Shown here piece after piece: positions 54,935-62,821 of a stretch of 64,000 nucleotides of DNA. The stretch spans positions 1 through 64,000 of the forward strand of contig QCNS01000005.1 of the NCBI GenBank assembly GCA_003210055.1, in the 5' to 3' direction. The stretch's first letter is position 1. The number at the start of each line of letters is the position of its first letter. A program made the translations under genes and the position numbers. The notes under the pieces are model-generated. The model had not been told where the DNA came from. It made no database searches and was given only the letters and a program-made list of their open reading frames with translations. This DNA is from SAR116 cluster bacterium AG-426-I14. Its GTDB lineage: Bacteria; Pseudomonadota; Alphaproteobacteria; Puniceispirillales; Marisalimonadaceae.

Positions 54935-55735
54935 GTGTATTTAAAATTTAAAAATATTGAGACTTTTATTTCGACAGGGGGGAAAAAATTAAATTCCAAT
55001 CAACCTACGATTTGCTTTATTCATGGAGCTGGTCAAAATCATTTTTCTTTTGTTCAACAAATTAGATATTTTGCAAGTAGGGGGTTCAATGCAATTGCAC
55101 CTGATTTTCCTGGACATGGTTTTTCAAAAGGAAAGTGTAATTCTTCTATAGAAGATGATGCAATATGGTTGTCAGAACTTCTTCAAGAAATTGGAATAAA
55201 TGAATTTGTTATCGCAGGACATTCGCAAGGATGCCTTACTGCTATAGAGTTTAATAAGTTAAGTCTTAAATCATTAAAAGGAATAATTTTTATTGCTGGT
55301 TCTGCCAAAATACCTGTTAATGATTTTTTAATAGAGAAGGCAAAGAATGAACCTGAAAAGGCATATAAGTTGATGGTAACTTGGGGGCACGGAAAACACG
55401 GATCCTTTTCTATTTCTGAATTTCCCGGTCATCATCATCTTGGAGAGGGTTTCAAAGTAATGGAAATGAACCATAAATCAGCTTTAATTAATGATTTAAG
55501 TTCATGTAATAAATACGAAAAGGGTCTGGATGAATTAAAAAACATTAATTTAGATTGCTTGGCTATTCTTGCTAAATTTGATTTAATGACGCCTTTGAAA
55601 TTTGGTAAAAAAATGGTAGAACATATTAATTCATGTGAGTGCCACGTTTTAGATTGCGGTCATTTTCTTCCAACAGAAAAACCAAAAGAATTGAATAAAA
55701 TTATTTATCAATATCTAAAAAATTTAGATATATGA
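54935..55735 (+). CDS. Alpha/beta hydrolase
   Basis: A 266-residue alpha/beta hydrolase from a GTG start. ICFIHGAGQNHFSF is the oxyanion loop, Ser97 in IAGHSQGCLTA is the nucleophile, the acid is probably the Asp in LAKFDLMTPL, and the His lies in LDCGHFLPTEKP. It hydrolyses an ester, thioester or a C-C bond of a small molecule. It sits between the PLP enzyme (20 bases) and the CaiC-like ligase (ATGA overlap), so it should serve the same pathway. The substrate is unknown. Confidence 0.82.
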   Translation: MYLKFKNIETFISTGGKKLNSNQPTICFIHGAGQNHFSFVQQIRYFASRGFNAIAPDFPGHGFSKGKCNSSIEDDAIWLSELLQEIGINEFVIAGHSQGCLTAIEFNKLSLKSLKGIIFIAGSAKIPVNDFLIEKAKNEPEKAYKLMVTWGHGKHGSFSISEFPGHHHLGEGFKVMEMNHKSALINDLSSCNKYEKGLDELKNINLDCLAILAKFDLMTPLKFGKKMVEHINSCECHVLDCGHFLPTEKPKELNKIIYQYLKNLDI

Positions 55736-57300
55736 ATACTTTACAACCGTCATTAAGTCTTGAAAAACCTGAAAATTGGGTAATTTCAAAAATTATTTTA
55801 AATCAATTTAAATCAGATCCAAATTTTGAGATTATTGAATTTGTCGATCATGAAAAGTGGACTTTCAAAGAACTAATTTCTCTAGGCTTAAAAGTATCTC
55901 ATAATATTAATAAACTGAATGTTAAAAAAGGTGAATCCATTATTGTTATGATAGATGATCCAAAATTATTTATACCTATTTGGATTGGTGCTTCATTTCT
56001 GGCAGTAACATTTGTAGCAATTAATACAGCTTTAAGAGGTGAAGTTTTATATCATCAGATAGAAACTTCGTCCCCAAAACTAATTATAGCAGAGGAAAAG
56101 TATTACGATGAAATTATGAAAATTAATTTTGATAGAAAAAAAACGAAACTAATATCACCATTAGATTTTAATTATTCGAGAGAATTAGCAGAAACTCAGA
56201 TAGTTGAAAGTAACAATTATGATGTCTCTTGTGTGATGTTTACAAGTGGGACTTCAGGACCGTCAAAGGGTGTGATAATGCCAAATTGTCATTGTGTCTT
56301 ATTTGCAATTGGTACAATTGAAAATTATGAATTGAAAGAAAATGATAAGTTTTACATATGTCTACCACTATTTCATGCTAATGGATTATTTATGCAGCTT
56401 TTAGCATGTATCATAAATAAAAATAAAGCAATAATAAGAGATAAGTTTTCAGCATCTAATTGGCTTAAAGACATCATTAAATTTAAAGCTACCCACACAA
56501 ATATGTTAGGTGCTGTAGCAAACTTTGTAGTTGCTCAAAAACCTACTGCTTTGGATAAAAAACATCATTTAAAGTTAATTGGTTCAGCTCCTCTGCCCAA
56601 GGAACCAGAGAAAATATTTAGAACTAGATTTGGTGTTAAACACGTTGTTCCTCTATATGGAATGACAGAAGTTAATATTCCTTTATATGGGAAAAAAGAT
56701 GAATTAGGTAATGGAACATGTGGGAAATTGTACAAAAAGTATTTTGAAGTTGAGATTAGAGATCCAGTTTCTGATCAAAAGGTAAAAAATGGTGAAGTCG
56801 GCGAAATAATGGTTAGATCCTTAGTACCATATGGATTTATGCAAGGATATCTTGGTCTACCCAAGAAGTCATTTGATTCATTTAGAAATTTTTGGTTTCA
56901 TACTGGGGATGCAGGAATTAAAAAAAGTACTGGTCATTTTATTTTTGTTGATAGAATTAAAGATTGTATCAGAAAAAGAGGTGAAAATATCTCTTCTTAT
57001 GAGGTTGAACAAGCCTTTTTAAAAATTCCTGAAGTTACAGAAGCTGCAGCCTATGCTGTACCAGCAGAAGGTGGTGATGGAATGGAGGATGATGTAATGG
57101 TTTCATTATTATTAAATAAGAACTCAGAAATTAATTATTTGAACTGGATTGAAAAAGCTAAGTTAAATTTGGCAAATTTTGCTATTCCAAGATATATTAG
57201 AATTATGAGTGATTTTCCAAAAACACAAACAGGAAAAATACAAAAACATTTGTTAAAAAAAGAAGGCGTAACAAATGATACTTGGAAAAACATCAATTAA
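55732..57300 (+). CDS. Acyl-CoA ligase, CaiC/crotonobetaine-CoA ligase-like (ANL superfamily)
   Basis: A 522-residue ligase. The AMP motif is VMFTSGTSGPSKGVIMPNCHC, the substrate region has YICLPLFHANGLFMQLLACI, then VVPLYGMTEVNIPLYG, FHTGDAGIKKSTGHFIFVDRIKDCIRKRGENISSYEVEQAF and TQTGKIQKHLLKK with the catalytic lysine. This is the CaiC-like branch, which handles betaine-like or other polar acids. Its start overlaps the hydrolase stop. Together with the ligases at 46803 and 51976 and in the liv operon, it is one of five CoA ligases in 20 kb, pointing to a carboxylic-acid-based diet. Confidence 0.85.
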   Translation: MNTLQPSLSLEKPENWVISKIILNQFKSDPNFEIIEFVDHEKWTFKELISLGLKVSHNINKLNVKKGESIIVMIDDPKLFIPIWIGASFLAVTFVAINTALRGEVLYHQIETSSPKLIIAEEKYYDEIMKINFDRKKTKLISPLDFNYSRELAETQIVESNNYDVSCVMFTSGTSGPSKGVIMPNCHCVLFAIGTIENYELKENDKFYICLPLFHANGLFMQLLACIINKNKAIIRDKFSASNWLKDIIKFKATHTNMLGAVANFVVAQKPTALDKKHHLKLIGSAPLPKEPEKIFRTRFGVKHVVPLYGMTEVNIPLYGKKDELGNGTCGKLYKKYFEVEIRDPVSDQKVKNGEVGEIMVRSLVPYGFMQGYLGLPKKSFDSFRNFWFHTGDAGIKKSTGHFIFVDRIKDCIRKRGENISSYEVEQAFLKIPEVTEAAAYAVPAEGGDGMEDDVMVSLLLNKNSEINYLNWIEKAKLNLANFAIPRYIRIMSDFPKTQTGKIQKHLLKKEGVTNDTWKNIN

Positions 57301-57334
57301 TTGCTAATTTTATTATAACATTTAGGAAAAAATA

Positions 57335-58252
57335 ATGAATAAACTTAAGTATACCGGATGTTGGCCAGTTGCTCCTACTCCATTCAAGGAAAATGAAGAA
57401 TTAGATCTTGAGGGAATGAAGAGGGTTTTGGATTGCATGATAGATCAAAAAGTTGATGGTATTTGTATCTTGGCAAATTATTCAGAGCAATTTTTGTTAT
57501 CTGATTCTGAAAGAGAAGTTTTAACTAGATTATGTTTAGAACATGTTGATGGTAGAGTTCCAGTTATAGTCACGATTAGTCATTTTTCAACTGATGTAGT
57601 TTTTAAAAGGGCGTTACAAGCAAAAAGTTTAGGTGCTAGCATGGTTATGATGATGCCCCCATATCATGGTGCCTTACTAAGAGGAAATATAGATCAAACT
57701 TTTAAGCAGTTTAAAAAAGTTGATGAGGCAGGCATAACAATAATGATTCAAGATGCTCCATTGTCCGGGGTAGAATTAAGTGTTGAACTTTTAGTAAAAA
57801 TGGCTAAGGAAATCGAAAATGTAAAATGTTTTAAGATAGAATGTTCGCAAGCAGCAGAGAAACTGCGTAATTTGATTAAAATCGGAGGAAGTTTTATCGA
57901 AGGACCTTTTGACGGGGAAGAAGGTATAACTCTATATGAGGATTTAGAAGCAGGAGCAACTGGTAATATGAGTTCAGCTATGTATCCAGACTTAATAGTT
58001 CCAATAGTTAATAATTATCTTAATAATAACCATCAAGAAGCAGAAAGGGGTTATAACGAAATTTTACCGTTGATAAATTATGAAAATAGACAATGTGGTT
58101 TTAGGGGAACAAAGTTTATCTTTAAAGAAGGTGGTGTTATAAAATCTGACTTGTGTAGACACCCTGTTCAGCAAATGAGTGATGATACAAAAAGAGGTTT
58201 ATTAAAAATAATAAATAACTTTGATTTAGTTGCAATGAATTGGGGAAAATAG
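57335..58252 (+). CDS. DHDPS/NAL-superfamily enzyme, L-2-keto-3-deoxyarabonate dehydratase-like
   Basis: A 305-residue class I aldolase-fold protein. The Schiff-base lysine is probably Lys167 in NVKCFKIECSQ. The GTTGE motif of dihydrodipicolinate synthase is replaced by CILANYSEQFLLSDSERE, and the YNVP tyrosine region by IMIQDAPLSG, so it is not DapA. These replacements, along with MVMMMPPYHGALLRG and FIEGPFDGEEGITL, match my memory of ketodeoxyarabonate dehydratase-like proteins, which give 2-oxoglutarate semialdehyde. No arabinose genes are nearby, so a different 2-keto-3-deoxy acid is possible. It lies 34 bases after the CaiC-like ligase. Confidence 0.75.
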   Translation: MNKLKYTGCWPVAPTPFKENEELDLEGMKRVLDCMIDQKVDGICILANYSEQFLLSDSEREVLTRLCLEHVDGRVPVIVTISHFSTDVVFKRALQAKSLGASMVMMMPPYHGALLRGNIDQTFKQFKKVDEAGITIMIQDAPLSGVELSVELLVKMAKEIENVKCFKIECSQAAEKLRNLIKIGGSFIEGPFDGEEGITLYEDLEAGATGNMSSAMYPDLIVPIVNNYLNNNHQEAERGYNEILPLINYENRQCGFRGTKFIFKEGGVIKSDLCRHPVQQMSDDTKRGLLKIINNFDLVAMNWGK

Positions 58253-58267
58253 AAATTGTTTAATAAT

Positions 58268-58273
58268 AGGAGG
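58268..58273 (+). promoter_or_regulatory. Perfect AGGAGG ribosome-binding site for a TTG start
   Basis: AGGAGG ends five bases before the TTG at 58279. No ATG is near, so the site fixes TTG as the start of the cupin gene and implies efficient translation. Confidence 0.75.
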
Positions 58274-58278
58274 TTTAT

Positions 58279-58782
58279 TTGTCTTATTCATTAGAAGATC
58301 TTGCATTAGATATCAAAAATACATTAGAAACTCATGGTATAGAAAAAGGTTCATCTACTATTTGTTATTATGTTAAAAAAGCCTTAATGGATCAAAATTT
58401 TATTCCAACACACCTTCCTGACCGAAAAGAAGGTGAATTAGAAAGAGAAGTACTTTATGAAGATAAAGATTATGGCTTTTGTATTTGTGGTCATGTATAT
58501 CCAAAAATGGCAGAAGGTCACCCTCATGATCATGGACCAAGCTGGGCTATATATGGTCAAGCGACTGGCGAAACAGAAATGACAGATTGGGAAATTGTTA
58601 AAAAAGAAAATGACATAACTACTGTTAAACCTAATAAAACATACTTAATGAAACCAGGAGACGTTCATTTTTATAATATAGGTGCTGTTCATTCACCAAT
58701 GAGAAAAGATCCTGTTAGGCTCCTAAGAATAGAAGGTGAAAATTTGGATAATGTTAAAAGATCAAAAATTAAAGCTTTGTAA
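58279..58782 (+). CDS. Cupin protein resembling cysteine/thiol dioxygenases
   Basis: A 167-residue cupin. The first metal motif is EGHPHDHGPSWAIYGQATGETEMTDW (His81, His83, His85, Glu98/Glu100) and the second is MKPGDVHFYNIGAVHSP (His130, His138). The HxHDHG...GETE spacing and the late His recall cysteine dioxygenase and 3-mercaptopropionate dioxygenase, non-haem iron enzymes that oxidise a thiol to a sulfinate, but I cannot confirm the exact family. It starts with TTG after a perfect AGGAGG. A sulfurtransferase (rhodanese) gene is convergent with it and overlaps by 14 bases. A quercetinase-like or isomerase cupin is the alternative. Confidence 0.65.
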   Translation: MSYSLEDLALDIKNTLETHGIEKGSSTICYYVKKALMDQNFIPTHLPDRKEGELEREVLYEDKDYGFCICGHVYPKMAEGHPHDHGPSWAIYGQATGETEMTDWEIVKKENDITTVKPNKTYLMKPGDVHFYNIGAVHSPMRKDPVRLLRIEGENLDNVKRSKIKAL

Positions 58783-60328
58783 ACCGACTGAATTCTTGGT
58801 CATCCATTCTACTTAATAATTTTTTTTCCCATGATAAATATGCTTTAGCATGGCTTATATTTCCTTTATGTCTTTTATGAGTGTGATATACGAAGTCAAT
58901 GCAGTCAGATGTTTTAGGATTATATGGAGTTTGAGTATATAAATCAGGGTAAGTCAAATACCCTTTTTTGTCAAAAAAATGATAAAAAACATTTACATTT
59001 AATATTGTGTTGATGGATTTAGTTATTAATTGTGCCTTTTTTGGTTCATCATAAATTATTAATATATCTTTATCTTTAACCAAATTTATAAATCTTAAAT
59101 TAGACCTAGTAGTCCATTTTGATTTTTTCAAATGTAATTTTCGATAATTATGACTATTTCTAACATCAAGCATTGTAAATTTAGCGTATTTTTTCAAATC
59201 ATTTAATTTAATATTTTTTATTTTCATAAGCTTAAAATTAATATTCTTATTCTCAAAATATTTATCAAGTTTTTCTGGTTTATCGTTATATAAATATACT
59301 TCATATCCCATTTGTTTTAACCAAGAAGCTGTCATAGTTGACCTTATTAGTTCACCGTCATCCAAAAGAACAATTTTTGAATTCCACACAGCAATGAAAT
59401 TGTCAGTTGCCTGAATCAATTGTCCTCCAGGTACGTTTCTGATATTTGGAAAAATTGATAAATTTTTTTTAGGTTCAGTTACATTAAATACATATGTAGT
59501 TGAATTTTTTTCTTCGAGAAATATTTTTGTCTTATTAAAATTAATTGTTTTTAGATTAAACTTTTTAATTAAGTATCTTGATTTTTCTTCAAAAAGTTTT
59601 TTCTTTTTTAACTTAGACAAAGAAAGACGTTTATTTTGATTATGTTGAAGTTTTAAATTTGCAAGAAACCATCCCTGAGTTCCATTTTCTAGTGCTTTCA
59701 CAGAATTTTTTATTCCATAATTTATAAGATTTTGAGTTCCAATTATAGATCTTGTTCTTCCAGCACAACCAATTATTATTTCAGTGTGTGAATCTATTTT
59801 ATCTATTATTCTAACTGGTATTTCCATATTTGGACAATTGATGGCTGTAGGAATATTCATTGTTCTAAATTCTTCGATCGTTCTACCATCTAAAACGAGT
59901 ATGTTTTTATTACTTTTGATTTTCTTTGCTAATTCGCGAGGCTTAATATGTGGTGTTTTATACTCTTCTTCTACCCATTCACCAAAGGCTTTACTGGGAA
60001 TGTTAATACCATCAAAGAGTTCATATCCTTCTTTCTTCCATCCAAAAACTCCATTCTCTAAAATACGTACATTATGATATCCAATATTTTTTACTTCTTC
60101 ATAGACGATTTCTGACAAACCATCATTATGATCAAATAATATAATTAAAACACTTTTATTTGGCACTAACTCTTGAATTTTTGCTTCAAAAATACTGTAG
60201 GGTATAGATATTGAATAAAATGGATGTCCACTCGCATGAAGTCCAATCTCACGGACGTCAATTAGTGATATCTCTTGATTTAAGCTAAATAAATGTTTTG
60301 TTAGCTTTGCAGTAATTCTTTTTTGCAT
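58769..60328 (-). CDS. Four-domain rhodanese-like sulfurtransferase
   Basis: A 519-residue cytoplasmic protein with four rhodanese-like repeats at about residues 5-105, 125-225, 265-350 and 375-460. LIDVREIG, VLDGRTIEEFR and MLDVRNSHNYR are the usual LxDxR starts of domains 1, 2 and 4. Only domain 2 has a catalytic cysteine, Cys188 in GCAGRTRSIIG. The same loops in domains 1, 3 and 4 read FDHNDG, LDDGELIRS and YDEPKKA, with no Cys. The inactive repeats probably bind partners or substrate. It is convergent with the cupin and divergent from the TPP-enzyme gene (72 bases). Confidence 0.85.
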   Translation of the reverse strand: MQKRITAKLTKHLFSLNQEISLIDVREIGLHASGHPFYSISIPYSIFEAKIQELVPNKSVLIILFDHNDGLSEIVYEEVKNIGYHNVRILENGVFGWKKEGYELFDGINIPSKAFGEWVEEEYKTPHIKPRELAKKIKSNKNILVLDGRTIEEFRTMNIPTAINCPNMEIPVRIIDKIDSHTEIIIGCAGRTRSIIGTQNLINYGIKNSVKALENGTQGWFLANLKLQHNQNKRLSLSKLKKKKLFEEKSRYLIKKFNLKTINFNKTKIFLEEKNSTTYVFNVTEPKKNLSIFPNIRNVPGGQLIQATDNFIAVWNSKIVLLDDGELIRSTMTASWLKQMGYEVYLYNDKPEKLDKYFENKNINFKLMKIKNIKLNDLKKYAKFTMLDVRNSHNYRKLHLKKSKWTTRSNLRFINLVKDKDILIIYDEPKKAQLITKSINTILNVNVFYHFFDKKGYLTYPDLYTQTPYNPKTSDCIDFVYHTHKRHKGNISHAKAYLSWEKKLLSRMDDQEFSRFTKL

Positions 60329-60400
60329 AATATATTTTTATATCATTATGAATTATTAATAACTATTATTAAATTAATAGAAAGTGATTTAGAGGCTAAA

Positions 60401-62056
60401 ATGTCAAATTATAATGTAGGTCAATTGGTTTCAGATTTTTTGTCAGAAAATAAAGTTGATACAGCCTTTGGTGTTGTTTCAGTTCATAATATTCCTATGT
60501 TAGACGCTATAGCAAAAACTAATAGAATTAAATTCGTTCCAGCGAGGGGAGAAATGGGAGCTGGTCATATGGCTGATGGGTATTCTCGGTCCAAGAAAGG
60601 AATAGGGGTTGTTTTTACTAGCACTGGACCAGGTGCTGCAAATATTACTGGTGCACTTGTTGAAGCACGTTTTGCAGGAACACCTCTTCTTCATATTACT
60701 GGTCAAACTGCAACAGAAAATTTAGATAAAAATCAGGGTACGGTTCATGAAGTACCTAATCAATTAGAAATGTTGAAGTCAGTATCAAAAAAAGCATTTA
60801 GAATAAGTAATCCCGAAGATGCATTGTCAATTTTAGAGGAGGCCTTAAGATGTTGTTTAACTGCCCCAACTGGCCCAGTTTCAATAGAAATTCCAATTGA
60901 TATTCAAAGAAGTATTATTAAAAAACCTCAGGATATTCCTATGGTTAAAGAGGATCAGAACTCATTATTTTTAGGTGATCTAGAAACATTGAACAAAATT
61001 GAAAAATCAATAAAAAATTCTAATAGGAAAGTCTTGTGGATTGGAAATGGAGCTAAAACCTTAAAAGCAGAGGTTAAAAAATTTATTGAACTTGGTTTTG
61101 CAGTTGTTACAAGCACTCAAGGTAAGGGTGTAGTAGATGAACAGGATGATATGTGCTTAGGGTCTTTTAATGCTGTTCCCTTGGTTGAACAGTTTTATTC
61201 AACTGTTGATTTGATGTTAGTGGTTGGAAGTAGATTGAGAGGACATGAAACTAGAGATATGTCATTAAAACTTCCAAAAAACCTAATCCAAATTGATATA
61301 GATCCAGATGCACAAAATAGAACTTATGAAACTTCCTTATTCCATTTAGGGGACGCAAAGAAAGTTTTGAATGAGCTATTATTTAGATTAAAGGACCTCG
61401 CTAAACCATCAAATGAATGGCATAAAGAAATAAAATTTTTGAAAGAAGAAATATTAAATGATTATAGAGCTTTTCTTGGAGTTTATAAGGATTTTCCTGA
61501 TATTGTAAGACAGTGTTTACCTAAAGGAGGAAGATGGATTAGAGATGTAACAATATCAAATAGTACTTGGGGTAATAGAATGATGCCTATATATGATTCT
61601 AGTGAAAATATTTATCCTGTTGGAGCAGGAATAGGTCCTGGAATGTCACTAGCAATAGGTGCTTCATTAGCAAAAGAAGACGTTAAATCCATAGCAATGT
61701 GTGGAGATGGTGGTTTCATGCTTAATTTACCTGATTTATGGACTGCAGTAGAGGTTGATAGTAACGTTGTATTTATAGTTATGAATGACAAAGGTTATGG
61801 TGTTATTAAACATATTCAAGATAGTTTGTATGGAGGAAGAAAAAATTATGCAGATTTAACTGTTCCTAACTTTTCCGAATTAGCAAAAACAGTTCATATG
61901 AATTATTTATTGGTAACTTCAAGTTCAGAATTTAGAGAAAAGTTAGAGAAAGCATTTAAACTATCCGGTCCAGTCTTATTAGAGATAGATGTTTTGAGTG
62001 TTGGAGATATGCCTAGATATTTTATGCCTCCCCCTTTTGCTTCAAAAGAAAAATAA
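60401..62056 (+). CDS. Thiamine pyrophosphate-dependent enzyme, acetolactate synthase/benzoylformate decarboxylase superfamily
   Basis: A 551-residue TPP enzyme. I use the ATG at 60401, preceded by AGAGG; the frame open to 60323 overlaps the rhodanese start and adds an unrelated leader. The catalytic Glu51 is in VPARGEMGAGHMADGYSR, FTSTGPGAANITGALVEA follows and the TPP/Mg motif is AMCGDGGFMLNLPDLWTAVEVD...NDKGYG. The order matches large subunits of the acetolactate synthase/ glyoxylate carboligase/ sulfoacetaldehyde acetyltransferase group, but it is not a clear match to any of them. No regulatory small subunit is nearby, so a catabolic role is likely. The sulfite-exporter-like gene follows after 2 bases. 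Confidence 0.8.
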   Translation: MSNYNVGQLVSDFLSENKVDTAFGVVSVHNIPMLDAIAKTNRIKFVPARGEMGAGHMADGYSRSKKGIGVVFTSTGPGAANITGALVEARFAGTPLLHITGQTATENLDKNQGTVHEVPNQLEMLKSVSKKAFRISNPEDALSILEEALRCCLTAPTGPVSIEIPIDIQRSIIKKPQDIPMVKEDQNSLFLGDLETLNKIEKSIKNSNRKVLWIGNGAKTLKAEVKKFIELGFAVVTSTQGKGVVDEQDDMCLGSFNAVPLVEQFYSTVDLMLVVGSRLRGHETRDMSLKLPKNLIQIDIDPDAQNRTYETSLFHLGDAKKVLNELLFRLKDLAKPSNEWHKEIKFLKEEILNDYRAFLGVYKDFPDIVRQCLPKGGRWIRDVTISNSTWGNRMMPIYDSSENIYPVGAGIGPGMSLAIGASLAKEDVKSIAMCGDGGFMLNLPDLWTAVEVDSNVVFIVMNDKGYGVIKHIQDSLYGGRKNYADLTVPNFSELAKTVHMNYLLVTSSSEFREKLEKAFKLSGPVLLEIDVLSVGDMPRYFMPPPFASKEK

Positions 62057-62058
62057 TT

Positions 62059-62820
62059 ATGAACTTAGATATCTTTATGGAATTTCCAAAAGACTTATCA
62101 AGTTTTGCAATTTATTTTTTGATTTTTTCAAGTATGTTTACATCTTTTGTAACCGCCGCATTTGGTATAGGTGGAGGTGCTATTTCACTAGGTTTTCTTG
62201 CCATTTATCTTAATCCCATATTCCTGTTACCTGTTCATGGCGCTGTTCAAATAGGTTCTAATTTTGGTCGTACTCTTTTAATGGTTAAAGATGTCCAAAA
62301 AGAACCAATTATTCCATTTTTAATTGGAAGTTGCATGGGTTCTTTGTTAGGTGGTATTTTGTTCATTCAATTTCCTTCTTCGCTAATTCAATTACTTGTT
62401 GCAACTTTTATTTTATGGACAGTTTTTGGTAAAATGCCAGCTATAAAATTACAGTACATTGTGTTCGGTGGTATGTTTTCAAGTTTTTTAACTATGTTTT
62501 TTGGTGCGACTGGACCATTTATTTCTGCGATGGTTAAAACAATGAAATTAGATCCCTTAAAACATATAGCAACTCATTCATCTTTAATGACAATACAGCA
62601 TATAATTAAAGTTATCGTTTTTGGATTATTAGGTTTTAGTTTCGCGGAATATTTTTATTTAATTTTAATTATGATTTTAAGCGGTCTTTTAGGAACTTAC
62701 ATTGGTAAAAAAGTTTTAGTTAATTTTGGAAAAAAATATTTTAAAGTAGTTCTTAATACTATTTTAACTTTGATTTCAATAAACTTGATAACAAATAGTC
62801 TAATGACTTGGTTGATATAA
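62059..62820 (+). CDS. TauE/SafE family membrane permease
   Basis: A 253-residue membrane protein with about 7-8 helices. FVTAAFGIGGGAISLGFLAIYLNP and VHGAVQIGSNFGRTLLMVKD form the first TauE/SafE repeat. FLTMFFGATGPFISAMVKTMKLDPLKHIATHSSLM is the second. Members export sulfite or sulfoacetate and related organosulfur anions. The gene begins 2 bases after the TPP enzyme, so the two are co-transcribed and the exported anion may be released by that enzyme. The stop is 2 bases from the end of the convergent TctA gene. The substrate is inferred from the family. Confidence 0.83.
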   Translation: MNLDIFMEFPKDLSSFAIYFLIFSSMFTSFVTAAFGIGGGAISLGFLAIYLNPIFLLPVHGAVQIGSNFGRTLLMVKDVQKEPIIPFLIGSCMGSLLGGILFIQFPSSLIQLLVATFILWTVFGKMPAIKLQYIVFGGMFSSFLTMFFGATGPFISAMVKTMKLDPLKHIATHSSLMTIQHIIKVIVFGLLGFSFAEYFYLILIMILSGLLGTYIGKKVLVNFGKKYFKVVLNTILTLISINLITNSLMTWLI

Positions 62821-62821
62821 A

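Noticed and set aside
57335-58252. Dihydrodipicolinate synthase (dapA) for lysine synthesis.
   Set aside because: The GTTGE and YNVP motifs of DapA are absent; only the fold and the Schiff-base lysine are shared.
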